Source of the DNA: an uncultured Atopobium sp.
GTDB taxonomy: Bacteria; Actinomycetota; Coriobacteriia; Coriobacteriales; Atopobiaceae
Assembly: GCA_938036925.1 (NCBI GenBank)
Contig: CALHVU010000008.1
Location: forward strand, 1-6,211
Length of the DNA stretch: 6,211 nt
Direction of reading: 5' to 3'
Shown: positions 1-6,193 of the stretch, in pieces
Layout of the letters: each line of letters starts with the position of its first letter
Position numbering within the stretch: position 1 is the first letter of the stretch
The notes under the pieces: model-generated
What the model saw: only the letters and a program-made list of their open reading frames with translations
What the model was told of the DNA's origin: nothing
Database searches by the model: none
Program-made: the position numbers and the translations under genes

Positions 1-104
1 TCCTTGGTAGCCTAGCTCTTTATTAAATTCGTCCAAGTTTTGGGACGCAGTTCAACAAGAGGGCGGCTGTTTTTTCTTGAACAAGACGTTTTTCTCGCCA
101 GGAG
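1..104. other. Noncoding stretch downstream of the 258-aa gene
   Basis: All three plus-strand frames meet stops within the first 30 or so bases, and no minus-strand frame here has a start codon with a ribosome binding site. A short dyad, TCTTG-AA-CAAGA at 75-86, lies just before the 18-bp repeat arm. It is too weak to be called a terminator. No convincing terminator for the 258-aa gene is visible, so transcription may continue past the left edge. Confidence 0.5.
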
Positions 105-105
105 T
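88..105 (+). repeat. Left arm of an 18-bp perfect inverted repeat bracketing both genes
   Basis: GTTTTTCTCGCCAGGAGT is present here on the plus strand, and its exact reverse complement occupies the last 18 bases of the window (6194-6211). The arm touches the stop codon of the 258-aa gene (TAA on the minus strand at 105-107). Past the arm towards the interior the two copies diverge at once. On the outer side the comparison is cut off by the window end, so the true repeat may be longer. The role is unknown: it could be a dispersed intergenic repeat, a recombination site or an element end. Confidence 0.75.
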
Positions 106-881
106 TACTCCCCTAGCATGGTTTGAAGATCATAACCAAAGGACTTAACAAACTCGTAAGCGTCCTTCTGCCAATCCTCTTTGAAGACACCAGGGGCGGT
201 CTCGAAGAAGCTTGAGTCCATGTAGCGAATAATAATGAAGTTGCTGTTTGGCTGGTCAAAGCCATTGCCCCTGCTGAAATCGATTCCGTGACCAGTATTT
301 CTTCTCATCGCGGCCTCAAGAATAGGAACTGTAAGCTCGTTGACGGGAACTACGATATCTGCCCTATCAAAGAAGCCACCCTTCTCTTTAGTGAAGACAA
401 AGAGATTGTTGAGTGCGCCACCTGCAACGCACTGAACTCGGCGAATATCAGAAAGCTTGACCTGATGCTTTGCGCCGGAAATTACGCCGTTTGCGATTGT
501 GATCTTTTTCTCTTTGAGGCTGAACCCGAGCTTAGTGTTTAACGTATCAAGGTTATTAGGGAACTCAGTAGTAAGCTTATTGGCTGCAAAAGCGAGGATG
601 ATAGTCTTTGTATCTAGGATGTTGTGTCCAAATCCACGAAGCTTAAGGTCTGTGTCAATGCTAACGAGATTATGGCCGTCGTTATCCTTAAAGGTAATCT
701 CATAAGGACCGTTTGAGCTGCAATAATTCAGCATGAAGGTTGAACCGACCTCTGAAAACAAAACCTTGACCTCTGGCTTTCCATTACCCGGAACATAAGC
801 CAGACCATCTTTTGTAACGGTATAAGAATATTTATCGTCGCACTTAATTGATACCTGTCGATCCTCAAAAATGCTTCTCAT
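105..881 (-). CDS. Hypothetical cytosolic protein, 258 aa, possibly PH/GRAM-like folds
   Basis: I do not recognise the family. The 258-residue protein has no signal peptide, membrane segment or sorting signal, so it is probably cytosolic. Residues 15-110 and 125-197 each look like a run of short beta strands ending in an amphipathic helix (helices near 90-104 and 180-195). This is the pattern of two tandem pleckstrin-homology-like or GRAM-like modules; the resemblance is inferred from hydrophobic patterning, not from a motif match. Residues 200-258 form a distinct tail rich in Phe, Tyr and Trp (FIIIRY, SSFFET, DWQKDAYEFVKSFGY). Three Cys (14, 54, 151) form no metal-binding pattern. The ATG at 881 is chosen because GGAGGT lies 9 bases upstream and a TATAAT box lies further up. 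It is a complete gene with its own promoter, downstream of and in the same direction as the surface protein gene, but separated from it by a terminator. Confidence is high for a real gene and low for the fold. Confidence 0.88.
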   Translation of the reverse strand: MRSIFEDRQVSIKCDDKYSYTVTKDGLAYVPGNGKPEVKVLFSEVGSTFMLNYCSSNGPYEITFKDNDGHNLVSIDTDLKLRGFGHNILDTKTIILAFAANKLTTEFPNNLDTLNTKLGFSLKEKKITIANGVISGAKHQVKLSDIRRVQCVAGGALNNLFVFTKEKGGFFDRADIVVPVNELTVPILEAAMRRNTGHGIDFSRGNGFDQPNSNFIIIRYMDSSFFETAPGVFKEDWQKDAYEFVKSFGYDLQTMLGE

Positions 882-890
882 ATACCTTTT

Positions 891-896
891 ACCTCC
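891..896 (-). promoter_or_regulatory. Ribosome binding site of the 258-aa gene
   Basis: The minus strand reads GGAGGT, a near-perfect anti-Shine-Dalgarno match, 9 bases before the ATG at 881. It fixes the start codon. Confidence 0.85.
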
Positions 897-931
897 ACGT
901 TTTGCAGTACAGGAAATAACCAGAAACTACC

Positions 932-949
932 TTAAAATTATATCGTGTT
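932..949 (-). promoter_or_regulatory. Promoter region of the 258-aa gene with TATAAT and a shared 18-bp box
   Basis: On the minus strand this reads AACACGATATAATTTTAA. It contains a consensus -10 hexamer TATAAT (937-942), which would place the transcription start near 930 and give a leader of about 50 nt. The position 17 bases upstream has only CAAAGA, a poor -35, so an activator or an alternative sigma contact may be needed. The pattern AACACGATAT, three variable bases, TTTAA recurs exactly upstream of the surface protein gene at 6079-6096. Confidence 0.55.
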
Positions 950-998
950 GCTGGATAATTCTTTGGTACACGCTAATTTTTCGGCGGATGAAGATAAC

Positions 999-1020
999 TT
1001 GACGTTGGCAGAGTCGTCAA
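999..1020. promoter_or_regulatory. Candidate operator dyad TTGACG-N10-CGTCAA
   Basis: Perfect 6-bp arms at 999-1004 and 1015-1020 are separated by 10 bases, so arm centres are about 16 bp apart, a geometry common for dimeric regulators. It lies about 50 bp upstream of the TATAAT box of the 258-aa gene. Read on the minus strand, TTGACG also resembles a -35 element, but the hexamer 17 bases downstream (TTATCT) is a poor -10. Its role is unproven. Confidence 0.3.
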
Positions 1021-1115
1021 AATTGTTAGAGCAATTTGATTTCTACATAATGGACTCTGTTTATTCATAATCGTGAATACCGCAATTTTAGGTTACTGAT
1101 TTTAGTGCCCAAAAA

Positions 1116-1138
1116 GGTAAAAAAGCCGTTTAGTTGGG
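1116..1138 (+). repeat. 23-bp intergenic repeat, copy 1
   Basis: GGTAAAAAA followed by GC and CGTTTAGTTGGG. It matches copies 2 and 3 (both on the minus strand) at 21 of 23 positions, differing only in the two bases after the A-run. One further G (1139) follows. Confidence 0.85.
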
Positions 1139-1167
1139 GATGAAAATTGAAATTTCGTTATTTGATG

Positions 1168-1190
1168 CCCAACTAAACGCATTTTTTACC
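1168..1190 (-). repeat. 23-bp intergenic repeat, copy 2
   Basis: On the minus strand this is GGTAAAAAA, then TG, then CGTTTAGTTGGG. It is inverted relative to copy 1, and the two copies form the arms of a 75-bp imperfect palindrome. Confidence 0.85.
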
Positions 1191-1239
1191 ATAGTTAAAA
1201 GTTTTTCCTGGGCAAACGCGTATGCAGAAAAATGTAACC

Positions 1240-1262
1240 CCCAACTAAACGAATTTTTTACC
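1240..1262 (-). repeat. 23-bp intergenic repeat, copy 3
   Basis: On the minus strand this is GGTAAAAAA, then TT, then CGTTTAGTTGGG. It has the same orientation as copy 2, with 49 bases between them. The same conserved halves flank a third, different dinucleotide. Confidence 0.85.
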
Positions 1263-1390
1263 ACTTGGCGCTGTGGTAAATACAGAAGTTTTACAAAACA
1301 CCAGGATAGCCATACGACGGGATAGTTCTGCGCCGCACATACGGTGGCTTTGACAGACTGGCGGATTTGGCGGCCTTCCACGAGCCACGC

Positions 1391-1426
1391 AAAACAGGCT
1401 CCTGGTTTTACCAGGAGCCTGTTTTT
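1391..1426 (-). terminator. Strong intrinsic terminator for the surface protein gene, possibly bidirectional
   Basis: A perfect 15-bp stem (1391-1405 with 1411-1425; core CAGGCTCCTGG / CCAGGAGCCTG) closes a 5-base loop TTTTA. It starts 34 bases past the TAG stop at 1460 on the minus strand. The stem ends in A-runs and T-runs on its two sides, so a U-tract follows the GC-rich core in either direction. It should end transcripts of the surface protein gene before the repeat region. Confidence 0.9.
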
Positions 1427-1459
1427 AGTCAGCTATCAACGAGTTGGAAAACCTAGCTA

Positions 1460-4400
1460 CTAGCTGTTCTTCCTTCTAAGAGCAATACCAAGACCACTCA
1501 GAGACAGAGCTGCAGCTCCAACAATTGAAGCAATACCTGAAGCGTCACCAGTGTAAGGAAGACCTGGCTTCTTAGGCTCTGGAGTAGTAGGTGGCGTGGT
1601 TGGAGGAACAACAGGAGCAGTGTTGGTCACTGTGAAACCGTCGTCCTGATTACCTGTGATCTGGGTTGTGTAGCCAGAAATAGGAGTCTCGGAGATGGTG
1701 TATGCGTACTCGTGACCATCAGTCTTGTCGTAGAACTCAAGGTTGCTGAAGGTGTGCTTCCAGTCGTCAGCCTTGGTGATGGTTACCCTATCAACCTCGA
1801 CACCATCACGATACAGAACAATCTCAGCAGAATTGCCTTCCTGGTTCTCCCAAACCTTGGTGACCGGAATATCGCGAGTCTTCATGTTGGTGTTGGTTAC
1901 TACATAGTTAGTAGCGTCGCCAGTAATCTGGGTGGTGTAGCCGTCAACTGCATCCTCAGTAATGGTGTAGTTGATCAGCGCACCATTGTTGTACTGGTTA
2001 AGGTTGCTGAACGTATGCTGCCAGTTGTCTGCAGCAGTCAGAGTTGCGCTCTGAACCTCAACACCGTCAGCAAGCAAGTGAATAGTTACGCTATCAGCAG
2101 GTGCACCAATCCACTTCTTTGTTACTGGAACAGAAACCTTACCTTCAATGGTGTTGGTAACTGTAAGCTCAGTAGCTGAAGAGCCGGAATAGGAAGATGT
2201 GTAGTGAGCAATTGGATCTTCCTTGACGGTGTACTCAATCTCGTGACCAGCAGTGTAACGTGGCAGGCCGTTGAAGATGTGAGACCAGTTGTTACCTGCG
2301 TTCAGATCAAACTCGTCCACCTGGGTGCCGTCTGCATAGAGCCTGACGTGAACACTAGCAGGGCGTAGACCCTGAGCATTATTGTCGTCAACCCAGACCT
2401 TCTTAACTGGAATACTCAAAGCCTCAGGAGCATGCTGGTTTGTAATTTCAAAGCCGTTAATGCTTGTGGTGTAGTCAGGTACAGCGTCCTCAGAAACGGT
2501 GTAGGTAATCTCTGTGTTGCCACTGAACTTAGGCAGGTCAGAGAAGGTGTACTCCCAGTTGTTTGCAGCGGTAACGGTCTTGTGCTGAACCTCAACACCA
2601 TCCGCAAGAAGCCTGACAACAATGGAAGCAGGGCGCTTACCGTCGTTGTTGTTGGAGTCGTCCCAGAGCTTCTTACCAGAGACGGAGACCTTCTCCTGCT
2701 GCAGCTGGTTGGTAACACTCAGTGCAACGGAATCGTTTGGTGAATTCTCATCTGCCTGACCAGAAGTAGCGGTTACCTTGTACTTCTTACCGTTGTAAGT
2801 GACCATGCCATTAGCGTCTGTGCCTACCTCTTCAAGAGTGTAGACAATAGGAGTCTTTGTGCTGGTACCATCGTTGTGAGTTTCAACGGTGTACTTACGA
2901 AGGTGTGTGAACGAAGCAGTCCAGTTATTAGCCGCGGTAAGGTCAAGTGTCTTACCAGTATCAACGCCGTCGGCAAGAAGCTTTACGGTAATGGAGGTAG
3001 CATCTGGCTGAGCAATTGCGTTGCCGTCAGCGTCAAGCCACTTCTTCTCTACCTTGACATCCATGATATCAACAAGCTGGTTTGCGACCTTCTCGGTACG
3101 ACGCATAGCAGCTTCGTTGTTGTAGATAACGCTCATGTCGTTGTATGCAAGAGCCTCGGAGAGGTTTGGATCATACAGTGGTGCCTTCATGGTAAGAACA
3201 GCAGACAGAACGGTGTATGGAGGCAGAATAGTGCCATCCTTACCAACAATCTTGATTGCCGTTACCTTGGTGTAGTCAGCTGGAGTCTTAGTCCATTCTG
3301 GGCTGTTAATCTCGTTGATATCGTTCTGAGCTGGGTGCTCATCGGTGCGATAGTAAATCTCGTACTGGGAGCTGACATCAGTTGAACCAATCCTCAGATC
3401 AATAGGACCCTGAAGTGTATTGCTGAAAGCAGAGTTTCTGCCGTCGCCCACATATGGCAACACGTCGTACATAAGAATCTTATTCATTGGCGTGTTGTAG
3501 TAGTTACGAATGCTCAGACGATACTGGAAGAGTCCGCTGGTATCAGTGACGCCAGCAAAGTCAGTCATGATAGTAGCCGAGGTAAATGCCCTACCGTAGA
3601 ATGTACCGCCGCCAGCAATATTTGGCTCAAGACTACGGATGTGTTTATCAGACTGGATACTCTCAACGTTGTTGCCAAGAACCTTTGCAGTTGCCTTCAG
3701 AATAGTCTCGTCAGTGACACCATTCATATTGATGTCAAGATTATCCCGAACAAAGTTACTGGCGTTATACATACCAGAGAAGTCATCTGGTGTGCCGTGA
3801 GTCCAGTTTGTGGCGTAGAAGTAGACGTCATTATTGTTGTTCAGAACGTCATTCTCGGCCTTAGAAGGAATGATGTCGTCGTTGATTACCAGGTTCCTAA
3901 TCTCATAACCCATGGTTCCATACTGATACACGTATCCAGATGGAAGGGTAATCTTGATTGCATTGCGACCGGTCTCGTTGTAGTTCCTGATGTACTCAAC
4001 CTTCTCAGGCTGCAGCGAGTCAGCAATTGGTGAAACCGAGGTGTTCGCGTCATAAGAAACGCCTGCAGGGAGAAGATCAACGAAGGTTGGATTCTTCAAA
4101 TAACGAGCAGGTGAAAGCTCTGACAGTGCAAAGCCAAAGCGAGCACTGAAGCGCTCGTTTGGCATACCAACGCGCTGGTACCAAGAGGACTTGGACAGCC
4201 AGACCTTCTCGCTAAATGGAGTAAAGCGAGTATCCCAATTTGCGGAGAAGTTCATTGGGGTCTTGGTACCGTCGGTATTAACTTTGTTGGCATTGACCTT
4301 GATGATGTTGGTAATAGGTCTGTCACTGTAAACCTCGCCAAATGGATTCATGAACATCATCTGGATGTTGAAATCAATGTTGCTGGTTGGCTGCAGAGTT

Positions 4401-5995
4401 ACGTTCTTAAAGTAAATACCAATCTTCCTGTACTGAGGAGACACAGCGGAAGCATTGGATGGATCAAGCGTACCCTGGTTGATCTGGTCCAGATAGGACT
4501 GCAGCTGCTGCTGGCTTGCCGAGTTCATGTCAGCACGGTAAAGCCAGTTTGCACCGTTCTTCCTGGTAGGAATGATGTCGTAGCTGCCGTCTGCCTTGTA
4601 GCCACGGACCTCAATCTGGTCCATGGAGAGTCCAACTCGCTGGCCAACTGCAACAAGATTGCCGGTCAGCGCAGTCATGAAGAGGCGGTTGTCGGTGTTG
4701 GCAACATCCTCGATGAACTCGATGTCGGTGAGTGGGGTGTCCAGCTTGTTGACCAACTTGATAGTGTAATCAAGCTTCTTAACAGCAAGACCGTTCTTGT
4801 CGTACTGGATGGTAACGGGACCGCGCTTGCTAAGCATGCCGTTACCGCTGAAATCATTACCAGCAAGGCGGAACTGCTTAGAGTCGTCATCAAAGTTGTG
4901 CTCGTTGCCTGGGACTTGGCCAACAGTCTCTTCTGCTGCACTTGGGTTGTAAGGTATGCCCTGAACCGTTGCAGTGTTGTTGAAGATTACGCGATTAGTG
5001 CCGTTGAGGTAGCGAGCGCCCGGGAAGGAAAGCTTGAGCTGGGAATATGCAGGAAGGTTATCTCTGATGTAGTCGTTAAGAATGGTGGTTCCTGCAGGAA
5101 TATCAAATTTGAGGGTTACGGTACGTCCATCTGGGCTGAGCGTCCAGTTAGGGTTCTTAGCTGGGTCAAAGTGAGCGGTAACGGTCTGACCTGCTGCGTT
5201 TACGTATGTAGGAAGGGTATCAGTAATGATGATGGAGCGATAAGCACGATGATACTGGTAAAGCCTAAAATTAAAGATGACGTCTGAAGTTTTATCGTTG
5301 GAAAGCGCGGACGAATCACCTGGGGCGTTAATACCACCATACAGGAGCTGATCGTTGGTTTCTTCACCTGCAACCTGCTTCATAAGCCAAGGCTTGTCGT
5401 AGGTGATGGAGTATGTCTGATCAGGCATGTTAGCAAGCTCTGTGCCGTCTGCATTGTACACACGAACAACTGGCTTGAGCTGGAAATCTGCTGGGGTAAC
5501 CATATCTCTGAAGCTCATAACGTAAGGGAGCTCCAGCTTAACGGTGGTATCGATAGTGTTGAGGTACAGGCGCTTAATGGTCCTGCCATCAGGGGTAACG
5601 ATGGTCTCCTCGCGCTTGATAATAGGCTGAGTAGCTGCTGCTGGGGTAGCAAAGTTATCAAGGTAGGTGTTAGGAGTAATGTTGTTGGTGTTATTGACGT
5701 TTTCAGAGGACTGCTTGGTGTTTACCTCAATCTCCAGGTAAAGACCGTCGATTGGCTTATGAAGGCCAGTTGCGTCAATCTCGATACCTGTGGAGATATT
5801 TGCATTGCCCTTAACGGTTGTGGGTGAAGTTGGCTTGAGGTTAACAGTAAGCTCTCCATCAGCACCAAAGTCAATGTTTTGTGTTAACGGATATGTCACT
5901 GCCTTTGCAACAGTGCTTGTACCCAAAATAATGATACCGGTGAGCATCATTATTGCTGCAAACATAGTTGCAAACGACTTCTTAAAGTTGCTCAT
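1460..5995 (-). CDS. LPXTG-anchored surface protein with five Cna_B repeats, probable adhesin
   Basis: This 1511-residue, cysteine-free protein is exported by Sec and should be anchored to peptidoglycan by a sortase. Order: signal peptide 1-32 (KK, hydrophobic core, AKA cleavage site); long region 33-977 with repeated beta-rich modules whose DTLP/DLLP/DVLP or related motifs (D259, D430, D640, D844) resemble DUF11-like stalk modules; five Cna_B domains 978-1460; Pro/Thr-rich wall spacer 1461-1478; LPYTG 1479-1483, hydrophobic segment and RRK tail. Each Cna_B domain keeps Lys two residues before Trp, Glu in the YT-x-x-E strand and Asn in the last strand, the triad for intramolecular Lys-Asn isopeptide bonds in known relatives. 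The ATG at 5995 is preferred over an upstream TTG at 6073: it directly precedes the signal peptide and has GGGG/GGAAAG upstream. The ligand is unknown; adhesion is inferred from architecture. No sortase or pilin partner is in the window. Confidence 0.93.
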   Translation of the reverse strand: MSNFKKSFATMFAAIMMLTGIIILGTSTVAKAVTYPLTQNIDFGADGELTVNLKPTSPTTVKGNANISTGIEIDATGLHKPIDGLYLEIEVNTKQSSENVNNTNNITPNTYLDNFATPAAATQPIIKREETIVTPDGRTIKRLYLNTIDTTVKLELPYVMSFRDMVTPADFQLKPVVRVYNADGTELANMPDQTYSITYDKPWLMKQVAGEETNDQLLYGGINAPGDSSALSNDKTSDVIFNFRLYQYHRAYRSIIITDTLPTYVNAAGQTVTAHFDPAKNPNWTLSPDGRTVTLKFDIPAGTTILNDYIRDNLPAYSQLKLSFPGARYLNGTNRVIFNNTATVQGIPYNPSAAEETVGQVPGNEHNFDDDSKQFRLAGNDFSGNGMLSKRGPVTIQYDKNGLAVKKLDYTIKLVNKLDTPLTDIEFIEDVANTDNRLFMTALTGNLVAVGQRVGLSMDQIEVRGYKADGSYDIIPTRKNGANWLYRADMNSASQQQLQSYLDQINQGTLDPSNASAVSPQYRKIGIYFKNVTLQPTSNIDFNIQMMFMNPFGEVYSDRPITNIIKVNANKVNTDGTKTPMNFSANWDTRFTPFSEKVWLSKSSWYQRVGMPNERFSARFGFALSELSPARYLKNPTFVDLLPAGVSYDANTSVSPIADSLQPEKVEYIRNYNETGRNAIKITLPSGYVYQYGTMGYEIRNLVINDDIIPSKAENDVLNNNNDVYFYATNWTHGTPDDFSGMYNASNFVRDNLDINMNGVTDETILKATAKVLGNNVESIQSDKHIRSLEPNIAGGGTFYGRAFTSATIMTDFAGVTDTSGLFQYRLSIRNYYNTPMNKILMYDVLPYVGDGRNSAFSNTLQGPIDLRIGSTDVSSQYEIYYRTDEHPAQNDINEINSPEWTKTPADYTKVTAIKIVGKDGTILPPYTVLSAVLTMKAPLYDPNLSEALAYNDMSVIYNNEAAMRRTEKVANQLVDIMDVKVEKKWLDADGNAIAQPDATSITVKLLADGVDTGKTLDLTAANNWTASFTHLRKYTVETHNDGTSTKTPIVYTLEEVGTDANGMVTYNGKKYKVTATSGQADENSPNDSVALSVTNQLQQEKVSVSGKKLWDDSNNNDGKRPASIVVRLLADGVEVQHKTVTAANNWEYTFSDLPKFSGNTEITYTVSEDAVPDYTTSINGFEITNQHAPEALSIPVKKVWVDDNNAQGLRPASVHVRLYADGTQVDEFDLNAGNNWSHIFNGLPRYTAGHEIEYTVKEDPIAHYTSSYSGSSATELTVTNTIEGKVSVPVTKKWIGAPADSVTIHLLADGVEVQSATLTAADNWQHTFSNLNQYNNGALINYTITEDAVDGYTTQITGDATNYVVTNTNMKTRDIPVTKVWENQEGNSAEIVLYRDGVEVDRVTITKADDWKHTFSNLEFYDKTDGHEYAYTISETPISGYTTQITGNQDDGFTVTNTAPVVPPTTPPTTPEPKKPGLPYTGDASGIASIVGAAALSLSGLGIALRRKNS
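1463..1561 (-). other. C-terminal cell-wall sorting signal, LPYTG
   Basis: Residues 1479-1511: LPYTG followed by Asp and Ala, a hydrophobic stretch (about 1486-1506, SGIASIVGAAALSLSGLGIAL), and the RRKNS tail. It is preceded by a PPTTPPTTPEPKKPG spacer. The layout is canonical for class A/general sortase substrates, with cleavage between Thr and Gly. Confidence 0.92.
1616..3064 (-). repeat. Five tandem Cna_B-type domains
   Basis: Residues 978-1460. Each unit starts with a KxW strand (Trp 986, 1111, 1201, 1295, 1382). It continues with a (L/Y)xADG-type turn (LYRDG in the last unit) and an NNW/DNW/DDW motif, then YT-x-x-E, and closes with a TN strand. Predicted Lys/Glu/Asn triads are K984/E1055 or E1056/N1096, K1109/E1169/N1186, K1199/E1259/N1281, K1293/E1347/N1368 and K1380/E1436/N1458. 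Trp-to-Trp spacing is 125, 90, 94 and 87, so the first unit is about 30 residues longer than the others. The units are related but clearly diverged, so this is an old array and not a recent expansion. Confidence 0.88.
5900..5995 (-). other. Sec signal peptide of the surface protein
   Basis: Residues 1-32: a short N-region with two Lys (5-6), a hydrophobic core from about 8 to 25 (FATMFAAIMMLTGIIILG), and an AKA motif at 30-32 giving a predicted cut before V33. There is no YSIRK-type motif. Confidence 0.85.
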
Positions 5996-6000
5996 ATCAA

Positions 6001-6012
6001 CCCCATCTTTCC
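6001..6012 (-). promoter_or_regulatory. Ribosome binding region of the surface protein gene
   Basis: The minus strand reads GGAAAGATGGGG, with GGGG ending 5 bases before the ATG at 5995 and GGAAAG 11 bases before it. It is weaker than the GGAGGT of the downstream gene, but it is the only purine-rich site near any candidate start and supports the ATG at 5995. Confidence 0.5.
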
Positions 6013-6078
6013 TATCGAACGTACCCCTGGAGATATATAAAACTCCACTAAACATACTAATGGTTTTTGACAAAATAT

Positions 6079-6096
6079 TTAAAGAAATATCGTGTT
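6079..6096 (-). promoter_or_regulatory. Shared 18-bp box upstream of the surface protein gene, candidate promoter
   Basis: The minus strand reads AACACGATATTTCTTTAA, matching the box of the 258-aa gene at 15 of 18 positions; the three differences are the contiguous spacer bases. By alignment, TATTTC stands where the other gene has TATAAT, and the box ends 83 bases before the ATG. Two other arrangements cannot be excluded: TTGAAC (6094-6099), 16 bases, TATTTT (6072-6077), or a TATATA at 6034-6039. A dyad ATATTT-AAAG-AAATAT (6075-6090) overlaps the box. Confidence 0.45.
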
Positions 6097-6125
6097 CAAA
6101 TAAAGTTTTTTATCTCAACCTTGGA

Positions 6126-6179
6126 CAAAGACTTTGAAAACTGACTAAATTGCGCACAATTAATGCTACAAAGTGCGTA
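6126..6179. promoter_or_regulatory. Two small dyads in the far upstream region of the surface protein gene
   Basis: CAAAG-A-CTTTG (6126-6136) is a perfect 11-base palindrome. TGCGCAC (6151-6157) and GTGCGTA (6173-6179) form a second dyad with six of seven bases paired and 15 bases between. Either could be a regulator site, but such short dyads also arise by chance. Confidence 0.2.
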
Positions 6180-6193
6180 GATTTAACTTCATT

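Larger units (their letters stand above)
1116..1190. repeat. 75-bp imperfect palindrome built from repeat copies 1 and 2
   Basis: Copies 1 and 2 are inverted around position 1153 and can pair over 23 bp with mismatches only at the two variable bases. The 29-base loop adds a few pairs (1140-1141 with 1165-1166, 1143-1145 with 1161-1163) and contains the palindrome GAAATTTC (1149-1156). No T-run follows either arm, so it does not look like an intrinsic terminator. It could form a cruciform or a large RNA hairpin, or be a small MITE-like element. Confidence 0.6.
882..1390. other. 500-bp intergenic region carrying repeats and a promoter
   Basis: No open frame here has a convincing start, ribosome binding site or protein-like composition. 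The short frames crossing 1130-1381 are largely translations of the 23-bp repeats. The region holds, in order, the ribosome binding site and promoter of the 258-aa gene, a TTGACG/CGTCAA dyad (999-1020), and three 23-bp repeat copies (1116-1262). It ends in about 130 bases (1263-1390) in which only a weak GTGGCT/AGCCAC pair at 1344-1349 and 1383-1388 was noticed. Confidence 0.6.

Noticed and set aside
1..104. A coding remnant reading on the minus strand past the 258-aa gene
   Set aside because: A 20-odd codon open stretch exists, but it has no ATG, GTG or TTG with a ribosome binding site and ends in double stops.
1116..1262. CRISPR array
   Set aside because: Only three copies, in mixed orientation, with unequal intervals (29 and 49 bases) and no cas genes.
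1130..1381. Small open frames on both strands over the repeat region (63 and 83 codons)
   Set aside because: They are translations of the 23-bp repeats and their spacers, lack ribosome binding sites and show no protein-like pattern.
2416..5287. Several long open frames antisense or out of frame inside the surface protein gene
   Set aside because: They overlap a gene with clear domain structure, follow from the codon bias of its Thr/Val/Asn-rich repeats, and have no independent start signals or recognisable domains.
6034..6039. TATATA as the -10 box of the surface protein gene
   Set aside because: The hexamer 17 bases upstream is not -35-like, and the transcript leader would be short. The box shared with the other gene is a better-supported candidate, although this one is not excluded.
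5996..6073. A 26-residue N-terminal extension of the surface protein starting from TTG at 6073
   Set aside because: There is no ribosome binding site before 6073 or before the in-frame ATG at 6055. The extension is polar and would bury the signal peptide, whereas the ATG at 5995 directly precedes KK plus a hydrophobic core and has purine-rich sequence upstream.
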